From SAR116 cluster bacterium AG-325-F22 (GTDB taxonomy: Bacteria > Pseudomonadota > Alphaproteobacteria > Puniceispirillales > Marisalimonadaceae), in assembly GCA_003282885.1 (NCBI GenBank), contig QBYJ01000002.1, forward strand, positions 1-64,000: a DNA stretch of 64,000 nt, read 5' to 3'. The notes beneath the pieces were generated by a model. The model did not search any database. It was not told the DNA's origin and saw only the letters and a list, made by a program, of their open reading frames with translations. The position numbers and the translations under genes are program-made. Below, piece after piece: positions 48,308 to 57,699 of the stretch (its first letter is position 1; each line of letters starts with the position of its first letter).

Positions 48308-49075
48308 TTATAAATTATAAAATAATTTTAGACGGGCTAATCTTCTGTAGTAGCTGGTCTGTATTCTAATTAATTTTGTTTTTAAGCGATCCAAAAAACT
48401 TCTATTTGTTGAATATTTATAAGTTCTTACTCCTATATCTGTGAATAACGGGTCCTTAGGATCATTGTGCCATTCTGAAGTAACAGGGTAAGGTTTTACG
48501 GAATATATTGTAACTTTATGTTCAAAAGACCTATCCATAATTACATCGATGGCAAAATTTAATTTTAAGGCGTGTGGTAGAATTGTTTGCGCAGCTTTTT
48601 TACTTATTAAATATCCTGAGGCATCAAGCGGGCCGTAAGCTTGTTGATATAATTTTCGACCTTGTATGAGAGAGGCCACTTTTTTTTCAGGCCTTTGATG
48701 TTGACCGGAAAATTTTATTAAATCTAAGCTAGAAAAATCGTAGGACTTTAACAAATTATTTATTCCCTTGTCTATTAGTACATCATCTTCGAAAATTAGA
48801 AAATGCTTATATTTATCTTGATTAATAAGTTTTTTCCATAAGGAGATATGGCTCAATGCACAAGCTAATTCTGTCTGCATCAATGGTCTTCCGTAATGTA
48901 TTTCAGTTCGTCTTTCATCATAGTAATGTTTGAATTTAATTTTAGAAAAAGGTGTAATTGCCTCAAATATCTCAAAATTGATACCAGTATTTTTTAATTG
49001 TTTAGTTATAAAATTTTTTCTTACAATATTTTTTTTTAAATTTATAACCCATGTAAAATAAAAATTTTTATCCAT
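48308..49075 (-). CDS. Glycosyltransferase family 25 (LPS biosynthesis)
   Basis: A 255-residue GT25 protein. The start FTWVINLKKNIVRKNFITKQ, the ACALSHISLWKKL motif and the metal-binding FLIFEDDVLI are typical of LpsA/Lex-type beta-galactosyl- or glucosyltransferases acting on LPS oligosaccharide. It overlaps the AmpG-like gene upstream by 8 bases and is followed by the O-antigen ligase gene. The donor sugar is unknown; UDP-galactose is available through GalE. Confidence 0.88.
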   Translation of the reverse strand: MDKNFYFTWVINLKKNIVRKNFITKQLKNTGINFEIFEAITPFSKIKFKHYYDERRTEIHYGRPLMQTELACALSHISLWKKLINQDKYKHFLIFEDDVLIDKGINNLLKSYDFSSLDLIKFSGQHQRPEKKVASLIQGRKLYQQAYGPLDASGYLISKKAAQTILPHALKLNFAIDVIMDRSFEHKVTIYSVKPYPVTSEWHNDPKDPLFTDIGVRTYKYSTNRSFLDRLKTKLIRIQTSYYRRLARLKLFYNL

Positions 49076-50549
49076 TTTTATAACTTATTTTAATTAATAA
49101 TATATTTAGAATAATTGCTGGTATCCCAATTATAGCAGTTATAATAAAAAAATCATGGTATCCAAACATATCAACTAAAGTGCCTGAGTAACCGCTCATT
49201 AATTTGGGTACAACGAGCATTATAGAAGTAAAAAAAGCATATTGAGTTGCAGTAAATTTTGTATCTGTAAGGCTCCCTAAAAATGCTACAAAAGCCGTTG
49301 AAGCTAATCCAGCACTAAGATTGTCTGCTGTAATAACAGATACAAGGATTACAGAATTAGGTTCCATTGATGAAATAAGAGCAAATAAGATATTGCTACT
49401 TGCAGCTAAAATAGCACCAATTAGTAAAGTAAAATTAACTCCAATTTTGACAGAAATTATTCCTCCAATCACTCCACCAGAAATAGTTGCAATTAACCCC
49501 CAGAATTTTGAGTAAGTAGCTATTTCTTTTAGATTGTAGCCCATGTCGGAGTAAAATAAGTTAGCAACTACTCCCATAACGATGTCAGCTATTCTATAGC
49601 ATACTATCAATAAAATTAAAATAATTGTGATTTGTCCATATTTTTTTGTAAATTGTTTAAAAGGTAGAAAAAATGTATCATTTACAATATTAGATTTTAT
49701 TATTTTTAACCTAGTTGTTACCCAAAATAAAATAAGTGAGCACGCGACAGCTGAAGATATTTTAATAAAACTATTTAAACCTTTGGACAAAACATTTTCA
49801 AAGTGAAAGCTTGGAAAGTTTATGAAAGTTATAATAAATCCTCCCAATCCAATAAAAAAAATTAATAATAATCTAAGTTTTTCGTTATTGTTATCAAGAA
49901 TATTTTTTTCCACCTTTGGTTCAGGAGACAATAAAGTTGTAAAGAGCCCTAATGATTGGAAGATTGCCATAAACAGATAGGCAGTTTGCCATGGTTTTGA
50001 ATTATAATCATTTTCATCTCCTCCTAAAATGAATACAAAGTATAAAGAACCAGCGCCTGCAACTATCATCCCTATTCTATATCCAATTACATACATTGCA
50101 CTCAAAGCAGTTTGCAGGTTATCTGGAGCTGATTCAATACGATAAGCATCAATTATAATATCTTGATTTGCGCTTGTAAATCCAAGCAATATTATCAATA
50201 AAGTTAATAACAAAATGTTTTTAATAGGATCTATGAATGATATTAATATTAATATACACATAATACAAAGTTGAGTAATTAATAACCAACTTTTTCGATG
50301 ACCAAAAATTTTTGAGATAAAAGGTACAGGGATTCTATCTATCAATGGTGCCCAAATGAATTTGAATCCATACGCTAATCCTGCCCAACTAAATAATGTA
50401 ATTGTACTCCTATCAAGTCCTGCTGATTTTAGCCAAAGTGAGAGTGTAGAAAAAATTAACAAAATTGGAAGACCAGATGAAAAACCTAAAAATAAAAGCC
50501 TTAATACTCTTTTATCTAGATAAATTGTAACTGCATTAAAGTATGACAT
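49068..50549 (-). CDS. ampG: AmpG-like muropeptide permease
   Basis: A 493-residue MFS protein with about 12-14 helices. The N-terminus LLFLGFSSGLPILLIFSTLS, followed by WLKSAGLDRSTITLFSW and KFIWAPLIDRIPVP, closely follows AmpG, the importer of GlcNAc-anhydroMurNAc muropeptides released by cell-wall turnover. The next gene, divergent by 81 bases, is a YkuD enzyme without a signal peptide. AnmK and MurQ lie 9-12 kb away. The group supports a working peptidoglycan-recycling route. Confidence 0.88.
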   Translation of the reverse strand: MSYFNAVTIYLDKRVLRLLFLGFSSGLPILLIFSTLSLWLKSAGLDRSTITLFSWAGLAYGFKFIWAPLIDRIPVPFISKIFGHRKSWLLITQLCIMCILILISFIDPIKNILLLTLLIILLGFTSANQDIIIDAYRIESAPDNLQTALSAMYVIGYRIGMIVAGAGSLYFVFILGGDENDYNSKPWQTAYLFMAIFQSLGLFTTLLSPEPKVEKNILDNNNEKLRLLLIFFIGLGGFIITFINFPSFHFENVLSKGLNSFIKISSAVACSLILFWVTTRLKIIKSNIVNDTFFLPFKQFTKKYGQITIILILLIVCYRIADIVMGVVANLFYSDMGYNLKEIATYSKFWGLIATISGGVIGGIISVKIGVNFTLLIGAILAASSNILFALISSMEPNSVILVSVITADNLSAGLASTAFVAFLGSLTDTKFTATQYAFFTSIMLVVPKLMSGYSGTLVDMFGYHDFFIITAIIGIPAIILNILLIKISYKNG

Positions 50550-50630
50550 TAAAAATTACTCTACAATTTAATACTTTATAGTGATATACTATTTTGATTA
50601 ATTTTTCCTTAATAAAAAAGATTTTAAAGT

Positions 50631-51167
50631 ATGTTTGAGAGTAATTATTGGGTCTTAAAGAAAAATCAAACAAACTATTATCTGCTAGCATATGAAAATT
50701 ATTTTTCGTGTCAAATTGGATCAAATGGAATTATTTCTGTGAAAGAAAAGCAAGAAGGGGACCTCTCAACCCCGAAAGGGAAGTGGATGTTAAATTCTAT
50801 TTTTTATAGAGAAGATAGAATTGATTTAAAAAATTTAGTACCGAATTGTAAATTAGTTTTAAATAAAATCACAAAAAAATGTGGGTGGTGTGATGATCCT
50901 TCGAGTGTAAATTATAATAAATATGTGAAAATTAAAAAAAGAAACGATTTCACTTATGAAAAGCTTTGGCGTCAAGATAACGCTTACGATATTTTAATTA
51001 ACTTAGATTATAATCAAAATCCTATAACCAAAGGAAAAGGAAGTGCAATATTTATACATTGTAGTTTTAATGATTTTAGAAATACAGCTGGCTGTATTGC
51101 TTTATTGAAAGAAAATTTAATTTTTTTGATAAAAAGAATAAATAATACAGTTTTTATAAAGATTTAA
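50631..51167 (+). CDS. YkuD-fold L,D-carboxypeptidase/transpeptidase, apparently cytoplasmic
   Basis: A 178-residue YkuD-domain enzyme. Catalytic His143 (FIHCSFNDF) and nucleophile Cys155 (NTAGCIALL) are in the expected arrangement; the usual SHGC is changed to TAGC. No signal peptide or membrane anchor is visible, unlike periplasmic L,D-transpeptidases. Cytoplasmic YkuD proteins of similar size (ElsL of Acinetobacter, LdcV of Vibrio) remove terminal D-Ala from recycled tetrapeptides. Its position beside an AmpG-like importer fits that role. Whether it is a transpeptidase or a carboxypeptidase is inference. Confidence 0.82.
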   Translation: MFESNYWVLKKNQTNYYLLAYENYFSCQIGSNGIISVKEKQEGDLSTPKGKWMLNSIFYREDRIDLKNLVPNCKLVLNKITKKCGWCDDPSSVNYNKYVKIKKRNDFTYEKLWRQDNAYDILINLDYNQNPITKGKGSAIFIHCSFNDFRNTAGCIALLKENLIFLIKRINNTVFIKI

Positions 51168-51225
51168 AAAATAAAAAATATATTTAGTTTTAAATAATCA
51201 CTCAATAATAACCTATCACTCTAAT

Positions 51226-51246
51226 ACTTTTTTCAACAAAAAAAGT
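51226..51246. other. 8-bp stem, 5-nt loop in the ykuD/methyltransferase gap
   Basis: ACTTTTTT (51226-51233) pairs with AAAAAAGT (51239-51246) around CAACA. It is the only clear structure in the 167-base gap between these two convergent genes, the widest convergent gap in the window. The stem is almost all A-T, so it could be chance in such AT-rich DNA; it may mark transcription ends on both strands. Confidence 0.3.
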
Positions 51247-51334
51247 GCTACCTGTTTTAATTACACATACGGACATTATAAAGCAGAAAATATATAAACA
51301 GCTGCAAATCCCTAATTATTAATAAATATTAAAT

Positions 51335-52291
51335 TTAATTTAGTTTTACAAATGAACATTCGCTGTGACTTTTATAACCAGTATAGGGAAACAGGCTAGT
51401 AAATTTTGTGTGAGTTGATATGTTTTTGATTGCATCATTATTACTAAACTTGTTAATCCAAAGTTCCCCTTTTCTGCCTCTTGAAATCCATTTTATTTTT
51501 TCCTGTTTTAATAATTTATTTTTTAACTCATATAGCATAGTTATTGATGGAATAGGAGGCCAACCATCCGAATGAAAATTCAAGAAACTCAAATCATCGT
51601 CAAAAATATTATATTTTATGTTATTTTGTATCGAAAATTCCAATCGATCTAGTTGAGATGTATGATCATCCCAAAAAGCTAAAACTTTATGATTTATAAG
51701 ATTTGGTGGAGTTTTAATTATATCATTTTGAAAATATTTTGCTTTTTTAGATCTATATTCAATATTTTCAAAACTAATATCATAGCAGCTAATAGTGCAG
51801 CTTTTATCAGTTGCTGCGTCAATTAAATAAGTTGTAAATCCCTTCATTATACCAGATTCAATTACTAAAGTTGGTCTCACAACTTTGATTATGCAAAATA
51901 GGAATAAACCTTCATTAAATCCAAATCCACTATTTAAGTCTAAAATTGGAGTTTTTGAAAACACTTTGCAGTATTCATCAACAAATTTTGGAATAGATGC
52001 TTTTAAGAATTTTAATTTAGATTTTTTTAAAAAAGTTATAACAGTTTTACTTAGTAACGAATTTCTATAAGATAATAATGTTATATCAGTTTGAAATGAA
52101 GAGAACATTTCGTAAGGTTTTCCTTCGTTTTTCTCCACTCTTATTTTCAGGTGATAAGGGAATAACTGTCTAATTCTTTTTTTAAATTTTTTAAAAAACA
52201 AAAAGATAGACTGAAATTTCTTTGGTTTTTTTGAGAAATGATTCCAATATGAGGTATAAGTTTTTTTTCTTAAAGGATCAAATTTTATCAT
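51335..52291 (-). CDS. Class I methyltransferase-like protein, function unknown
   Basis: A 318-residue protein with a Rossmann-type SAM-binding look: TLVIESGIMKGFTTYLI resembles motif I of the Methyltransf_24 / cephalosporin-hydroxylase-like group, and ISCYDISFENIEYRSKKAKY follows as motif II. The acidic stretch FWDDHTSQLDRLE then NIFDDDLSFLN could bind metal. The first 60 residues are very basic. It stands alone between the YkuD gene and hppA. Similar proteins occur in surface-glycan loci, where they may methylate a sugar; that is a guess here. Confidence 0.6.
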   Translation of the reverse strand: MIKFDPLRKKTYTSYWNHFSKKPKKFQSIFLFFKKFKKRIRQLFPYHLKIRVEKNEGKPYEMFSSFQTDITLLSYRNSLLSKTVITFLKKSKLKFLKASIPKFVDEYCKVFSKTPILDLNSGFGFNEGLFLFCIIKVVRPTLVIESGIMKGFTTYLIDAATDKSCTISCYDISFENIEYRSKKAKYFQNDIIKTPPNLINHKVLAFWDDHTSQLDRLEFSIQNNIKYNIFDDDLSFLNFHSDGWPPIPSITMLYELKNKLLKQEKIKWISRGRKGELWINKFSNNDAIKNISTHTKFTSLFPYTGYKSHSECSFVKLN

Positions 52292-52425
52292 TACAAACCT
52301 CTTTAACTTTATTACATTTATTTTATCTAGGCATTATAATAAAAGCCTTAAAACCATTATATCTCAATAATCATAAATAAATTAAATTATAACATCACAA
52401 AATCAGTTAATGATTTTAAAACATT

Positions 52426-52453
52426 AAATTGATATTAAAATTTTAATCAATTT
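52426..52453. other. 28-base imperfect palindrome upstream of hppA
   Basis: AAATTGAT (52426-52433) is mirrored by ATCAATTT (52446-52453), and between them lies the perfect 10-base palindrome TAAAATTTTA, off-centre by two bases. It is 127 bases before the hppA start in a 288-base intergenic region that otherwise shows only AT-rich sequence. It could be a regulator site. In DNA this AT-rich such repeats also arise by chance. Confidence 0.3.
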
Positions 52454-52579
52454 CCTGAAAATAAAAAGCATTTTTAAAGCATGATAAAAATTTAAACTCA
52501 ATTAAAACTTTACACTTCATCTTAATCTAATTAAATAGTTATTTTATTAAAATATTACTAAACTTCTCGGAGAATTTAA

Positions 52580-54586
52580 ATGTCAAACCAATTTATACCT
52601 GTCTTTCTTGGTGCTCTAGGTCTTTTATCTGCATTAATGGTATATTTTAAGGTAAAAAGCTCACCTGAAGGAAGTGGAAGAGTTAAAGAAATAGGTGATG
52701 AAATACATTTAGGTGCTATGGTTTTTATGTCAGCGGAATATAAAAGACTTGGTATTTTTTGTATAATTTGTATTTTGGCTCTATACTTTTCACTTGGTTT
52801 TGAGACTGCTATTTCTTTTCTCTTAGGTGCATTATGTTCAGGTGTAGCTGGATTTATAGGTATGTATTCAGCAACGAAAGCAAACGTAAGGACAGCAGTT
52901 GCAGCAAACGAAAAAGGTCCGGCAGAGGCACTTAACATTGCGTTTTTGGGCGGATCTATAATGGGTTTAACTGTTGCTTCAATGGGATTGCTTGGAATTG
53001 GGGTTCTATATTACTATTTTGCAAACGACTCGGAGAGTATTCACGCAATCGAAGGTTTCGCAATGGGAGCTTCTTCTGTAGCTCTTTTTTCAAGAGTTGG
53101 TGGTGGAATTTTTACAAAAAGCGCAGATGTAGGAGCTGATTTAGTTGGTAAAATTGAGGCAGGTATCCCTGAGGATGATCCTCGTAATCCTGGAGTAATT
53201 GCAGATAATGTTGGTGACAATGTAGGGGATGTTGCTGGGATGGGATCGGATATATTTGAATCTTATTGTGGGTCAATGATTGCTTCTATTGCATTGGCTA
53301 CATCAATGACAAGTGCTACAATTTCTTCATTAGGCGGAAACCAAAGTATGCTTCAATTTATGCCACTAGCGTTGGCTTCACTTGGTTTAATATGTTCAAT
53401 TTTAGGAATATTAACAGTCAAGATTTTTTCAAATAAAAGCCCAGAAACTGCTCTTAGGTTTGGTACAATAGGATCAGCTGTTGTATTTGTTGTAACATCA
53501 TATTTCCTAATACAATATATGAATGTTTCTACAGGCGTTTGGATTGCTGTACTAGTTGGATCGATAGGAGGAATAATAGTAGGTTTAGTTACAGAATATT
53601 ATACTGGAGGAAATCCTGTAAGAAAAATTGCTAAAGATGGTGAAACAGGCCCTGCTACTGTTATGATATCTGGACTATCTGTAGGCATGCAATCTGTGGC
53701 AATACCGGTATTAACAATAGTTCTTATTATCTTCATAGCTAATAATTTTGCAGGTCTTTACGGTGTTGGAATTGGAGCTGTTGGAATGCTAAGTACTGTA
53801 GGAATAACAATGGCGATTGATGCATATGGTCCAGTAGCTGACAATGCTGGTGGCATTGCAGAAATGTCAGAAATGGGCTCTGAAACGAGAGAAATAACTG
53901 ATTCATTAGACGAGGTGGGAAATACTACAGCAGCAATTGGAAAAGGGTTTGCGATTAGTGCCGCAGCTCTTGCTGCATTAGCATTAATAAGTGCCTATAT
54001 TGAAAAGGTCTCAGCTGGAAGTGATAGTTTTGTTCTAGCAATCAATGACCCATATGTTTTGTGTGGAATGTTTTTGGGTGGAATATTTCCTTTTTTAGTT
54101 AGTTCCATGACTATGACAGCAGTCGGTGACGCAGCTTTTGATATGATTAAAGAAATTAGAAGGCAATTTAAAGAAATACCTGGTCTTCTTGAAGGAAAGG
54201 CAAAACCCGACACTGCAAAATGTGTTGACATAGCTACTAGAGCTGCTCTGAAAAAAATGATTGGTCCTGGTTCATTAGCTGTTTTAGCTCCTGTAGTTAT
54301 AGGTTTTGTCCTAGGTCCAAAAGCTTTAGGTGGAATGTTAGGTGGAGCTTTAATTTGTTGTGTTATGATGGCTTTAATGATGTCTAATGCAGGTGGTGCT
54401 TGGGATAATGCTAAAAAGTATGTAGAAAAAGGTAATTTTGGAGGCAAAGGTTCAGAAGTTCATAAAGCAGCTGTGGTTGGTGACACAGTTGGTGACCCAC
54501 TGAAAGATACATCTGGCCCGTCTATGAATATTCTTATTAATGTTATGGCAATCGTTAGTTTAGTAATAGCTCCTTTGATTATCTAA
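52580..54586 (+). CDS. hppA: Membrane-bound pyrophosphatase, K+-dependent type by motif
   Basis: An ion-pumping pyrophosphatase with about 16 membrane helices, 668 residues. The pyrophosphate-binding motif [20 protein letters not shown] and the paired [15 protein letters not shown] are intact. The determinant of potassium dependence reads [10 protein letters not shown] (about 53918-53947), alanine and glycine at the key positions, as in potassium-stimulated enzymes; Rhodospirillum rubrum has lysine (GNTTKAVTKG). The helix-6 segment [10 protein letters not shown] resembles sodium-pumping members. It therefore pumps protons or sodium using PPi. A GGAGA ribosome site precedes the ATG. Confidence 0.93.
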   Translation: MSNQFIPVFLGALGLLSALMVYFKVKSSPEGSGRVKEIGDEIHLGAMVFMSAEYKRLGIFCIICILALYFSLGFETAISFLLGALCSGVAGFIGMYSATKANVRTAVAANEKGPAEALNIAFLGGSIMGLTVASMGLLGIGVLYYYFANDSESIHAIEGFAMGASSVALFSRVGGGIFTKSADVGADLVGKIEAGIPEDDPRNPGVIADNVGDNVGDVAGMGSDIFESYCGSMIASIALATSMTSATISSLGGNQSMLQFMPLALASLGLICSILGILTVKIFSNKSPETALRFGTIGSAVVFVVTSYFLIQYMNVSTGVWIAVLVGSIGGIIVGLVTEYYTGGNPVRKIAKDGETGPATVMISGLSVGMQSVAIPVLTIVLIIFIANNFAGLYGVGIGAVGMLSTVGITMAIDAYGPVADNAGGIAEMSEMGSETREITDSLDEVGNTTAAIGKGFAISAAALAALALISAYIEKVSAGSDSFVLAINDPYVLCGMFLGGIFPFLVSSMTMTAVGDAAFDMIKEIRRQFKEIPGLLEGKAKPDTAKCVDIATRAALKKMIGPGSLAVLAPVVIGFVLGPKALGGMLGGALICCVMMALMMSNAGGAWDNAKKYVEKGNFGGKGSEVHKAAVVGDTVGDPLKDTSGPSMNILINVMAIVSLVIAPLII

Positions 54587-54647
54587 TTACAAAGCACCAT
54601 ATACTCAACATTAATAATAATTAATTATTTATCATATTAGGTTCTGA

Positions 54648-55625
54648 ATGAAAATACTTGTAACAGGCGTAGCTGGATTTATTGGATTTCACTTAGCTAA
54701 AAGATTACTTGAGGAGCAGTTAGATCTAGTAGGAATTGATAATATTAATGATTACTATGATAAAGACTTGAAGTTATCACGACTTTCCTTATTGAAAAAA
54801 GTAGGTTTAAATTTTTCTAAATTAGACATAACAAATAAAGATCTTATGGAAAAATTTTTTATTAATGAAAAATTTGACATAATATTTCATTTAGCTGCAC
54901 AAGCGGGCGTTAGGTATTCCATTGATAATCCCCATGCCTACACTGAAGCTAATGTAAATGGATTTTTGAATGTTCTACAAGGTGCACGTCAAAATAATGT
55001 GAAGCATTTAATTTATGCTTCATCATCTTCAGTATATGGTTTGAGCAACAAACCTTTTTTTTCAGAAGATGATGTTACAGACAAACAAATTAGTTTTTAT
55101 GCAGCATCCAAAAAATCTAATGAGGTTATGGCTTATTCTTACTCTCATCTATATAAAATACCTTGCACAGGAGTTAGACTTTTTACAGTTTATGGTCCTT
55201 GGGGTAGACCAGATATGGCTTACTTTAAATTTGTTCAACAAATATTAAATGATGAAGAAATAAATGTTTACGGGCAAGGTAAAATGTCTAGGGACTTTAC
55301 TTATATAGATGATGTTGTGTTTGCATTAATAAATCTAATTCCTGTAATACCAAAAATTGATTTTAAAATTAATAAAAATGTTCCTCATGAAATATTTAAT
55401 ATAGGTAATAATAAAACTGAAAATCTAGAAAATTTCATTTCAATTATTGAGAGAGAATTAAATAAAAAAGCAAAAAAAAATTATACTGATTTCCAACTTG
55501 GTGATGTTATAAATACTTCTGCAAATATAAAAAAGATAAATGAATTTATTAAATATGAACCAAAGACCACAATAGAACATGGAATTAGACAATTTATTAA
55601 TTGGTATAAAAATTATTATAAATAG
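54648..55625 (+). CDS. UDP-glucuronate 4-epimerase-like NAD epimerase
   Basis: A 325-residue extended SDR. The N-terminus VTGVAGFIGFHLAKRLL and GIDNINDYYD, then LAAQAGVRYSIDNPHAY and RLFTVYGPWGRPDMA, match UDP-glucuronate 4-epimerases (LspL/Cap1J group), which make UDP-galacturonate. The catalytic Tyr-Lys is in FYAASKKSNE. It is a single gene 61 bases after hppA. Its TAG stop is directly followed by the complementary CTA stop of the convergent mmsB, forming a 12-base palindrome (55620-55631). Confidence 0.88.
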   Translation: MKILVTGVAGFIGFHLAKRLLEEQLDLVGIDNINDYYDKDLKLSRLSLLKKVGLNFSKLDITNKDLMEKFFINEKFDIIFHLAAQAGVRYSIDNPHAYTEANVNGFLNVLQGARQNNVKHLIYASSSSVYGLSNKPFFSEDDVTDKQISFYAASKKSNEVMAYSYSHLYKIPCTGVRLFTVYGPWGRPDMAYFKFVQQILNDEEINVYGQGKMSRDFTYIDDVVFALINLIPVIPKIDFKINKNVPHEIFNIGNNKTENLENFISIIERELNKKAKKNYTDFQLGDVINTSANIKKINEFIKYEPKTTIEHGIRQFINWYKNYYK

Positions 55626-56498
55626 CTATTTCAGATACTCTTTAATAAAAGAGAAATCTTTTTCACCATTATTGTTTTCAATTATATTTGAAAAAAAATT
55701 AAAGGCTTGTTTAGTGAAATCAACCTTTACATTATTATCTTCTGCTGCGGAAATTGCTAATGACAAATCTTTATGCATCAATTTTGAGGAAAAGCCTGCT
55801 TTAAAGTTATTATCTACAGGGCTCACAGGTCCTACATCTTTAACAGGACAATAATTGTTAACGGCCCAACAAGAGCCACTTGAGGTTGAAATAACCTCAA
55901 AGAGTTTGTTTAGATCTATTTTTAAACTTTCAGCTAGGTTAAAAGACTCTGAAACACCAACCATTGTTACTGCTAATAACATATTATTACATATTTTTAC
56001 TGCTTGCCCAGATGTTGCCAACCCACATAACACACTTTTGTTGCCCATAACGTCAAATATAGGTTTCGCTTCATTATAATCCTTTTCATTTCCACCAACC
56101 ATAAAGGTCAATGTAGCTTTTTTTGCTCCAATAACTCCACCAGATACAGGTGCATCAAGTGCTTTTATATTACGTTCATCAGTTAATTTATGAAAATATG
56201 AAGCATTTTCAATATCAATTGTAGAGCAGTCAATAGCAAGAGGTTTATTCTTTAAAACGCTAACTATTTCATTCCATACATACCTAACAATTTTCCCGTC
56301 AGGTAACATTGAAATAATAACATCAGCCGATCTTATTGCCTCATCAATTGAATTTGCACATTTTATGTTGTTTGCTTCAAGTTTTTTATATTTTTCTTTA
56401 ACTATATCATAACCAGTTACTTCATATTTAGCTTCGGCTAAATTTAAAGCCATCTCATATCCCATATTACCAAGACCTATAAAGCTTATCTTTTTCAT
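55626..56498 (-). CDS. mmsB: 3-hydroxyisobutyrate dehydrogenase
   Basis: An NAD enzyme of valine breakdown converting 3-hydroxyisobutyrate to methylmalonate semialdehyde. NAD motif FIGLGNMGYEMALNL is at residues 6-20, the substrate motif is DAPVSGGVIGAKKATL, and catalytic Lys168 is in SGQAVKICNN. The SSGSCWAVNN segment is specific to true MmsB. It has 290 residues. It is encoded 5 bases after the GH84 gene, so the two may be co-transcribed although their functions look unrelated. Confidence 0.9.
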   Translation of the reverse strand: MKKISFIGLGNMGYEMALNLAEAKYEVTGYDIVKEKYKKLEANNIKCANSIDEAIRSADVIISMLPDGKIVRYVWNEIVSVLKNKPLAIDCSTIDIENASYFHKLTDERNIKALDAPVSGGVIGAKKATLTFMVGGNEKDYNEAKPIFDVMGNKSVLCGLATSGQAVKICNNMLLAVTMVGVSESFNLAESLKIDLNKLFEVISTSSGSCWAVNNYCPVKDVGPVSPVDNNFKAGFSSKLMHKDLSLAISAAEDNNVKVDFTKQAFNFFSNIIENNNGEKDFSFIKEYLK

Positions 56499-56503
56499 TT
56501 ATT

Positions 56504-57649
56504 TTACTCCTGTTTTAAAATTTTACTTGTAATTGGGTTAGTTTGAGTTTTCACTATTCTATCTTCCGACAAAATACCAAGGTTAATTAGTAAATCTAAT
56601 TTTAAATTCATCAAAAAAGGGTACCATTCTCTTGAAATCTCTGAATGCCAGCTCCACAATAATTCATCCAAAATTTTAACATCTTTGATTTTATATTTTA
56701 AAGTTTTAAATTTAGGTTTGTTTGTAAAATCAGGTGACTTGAAATACTTACTTATCTCTAAAAAATGAATTGGTATATCATTTTCAATAATTACATTTTT
56801 CCAATTTTTGTAATCAGTATTTAGTAGTTGATTGCCAACAATATCAATGATGAGTAAATCTGTCTCTATCATGCCTGTTGGGTTAATCATAATATTCATA
56901 TAACTAGACCTATGTTTCCATGGACCAATAAATAGTCTGCTTGGACAATAGTCATTAGCATAAAAGTTGTCCCATAAAACTATTTCATTTCTTAAAAATC
57001 CAGAAACTTTTTTTAAACTGCTTTGATTTATTTTTTTTTCAACTACATTTTTCCCACAATAAAATACTTTTATAGAATTTTTTATATGTAAACCAAAATC
57101 ACGAAGATAACTATCAGTTGGTTTTATAAGTTCATCTGAGTAGATTCTAGGTACTACGTAAATATCACTTTTTAGATTATCAGATAATCTATTAGCTAAT
57201 ATTGCATGAGCTTTTCCTTCGGATAATTCTTTATTTTTTTTATTAGAAAAGTTGTCTGGTATATCGTCAAACTGCAAAACAATTGACCTTGCATTAAGTT
57301 TTAAAGAAAAAGAACATTTTTTTAAAAGAATTTTAAAATCATTATTTTTTTCTATATCATCTAAATTTTTGAAATTAAAATCTATCCCTGGTGAAATACC
57401 AAATAAAATATCGATTTTTTTTGAACATGCATTTTTGCAAAATAATTTAAAATTTTTACTCCAAGTCTTCTTATAAGGTTGTCTCCAATTTTTACGATGA
57501 TATGTGTCTTCTTTGGGAGCATATAGATATTTACACATTTTATTTTTTTGTAAATGCTCTAAAATTCTATTTCTATCATTCCAGGTTAGCATTTTGCCAT
57601 AATAACCCTCAATATAGCCATTATTAGTTTTACAATTAGATTTAGTCAT
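56504..57649 (-). CDS. GH84-type beta-N-acetylglucosaminidase
   Basis: A 381-residue protein made of a GH84 (NAGidase/O-GlcNAcase) catalytic domain. Visible motifs are YIEGYYGKMLTWNDR (12-26), YLYAPKEDTYHRKNWRQPY (41-59), the catalytic aspartate pair Asp128-Asp129 in LQFDDIPDN, and VLWDNFYANDYCPSR (224-238), which binds substrate. It has no signal peptide and none of the extra domains of secreted GH84 enzymes, so it probably acts in the cytoplasm. With AnmK, MurQ and an AmpG-like permease nearby, release of GlcNAc from recycled muropeptides is an attractive role, but other GlcNAc substrates remain possible. Confidence 0.82.
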   Translation of the reverse strand: MTKSNCKTNNGYIEGYYGKMLTWNDRNRILEHLQKNKMCKYLYAPKEDTYHRKNWRQPYKKTWSKNFKLFCKNACSKKIDILFGISPGIDFNFKNLDDIEKNNDFKILLKKCSFSLKLNARSIVLQFDDIPDNFSNKKNKELSEGKAHAILANRLSDNLKSDIYVVPRIYSDELIKPTDSYLRDFGLHIKNSIKVFYCGKNVVEKKINQSSLKKVSGFLRNEIVLWDNFYANDYCPSRLFIGPWKHRSSYMNIMINPTGMIETDLLIIDIVGNQLLNTDYKNWKNVIIENDIPIHFLEISKYFKSPDFTNKPKFKTLKYKIKDVKILDELLWSWHSEISREWYPFLMNLKLDLLINLGILSEDRIVKTQTNPITSKILKQE

Positions 57650-57699
57650 ATAAAATATTTTGCATTGTTATTAAGTATTAGTATGAAAGATAAGATATT

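Noticed and set aside
52335-52340. TATAAT in the gap upstream of hppA
   Set aside because: The hexamer is perfect, but the -35 region (TTACAT) matches poorly and the leader would be over 200 bases; single TATAAT hits are common in such AT-rich DNA.
53995-54447. Open frame of 150 codons on the minus strand inside hppA
   Set aside because: It mirrors conserved pyrophosphatase helices on the other strand and has no start signal of its own.
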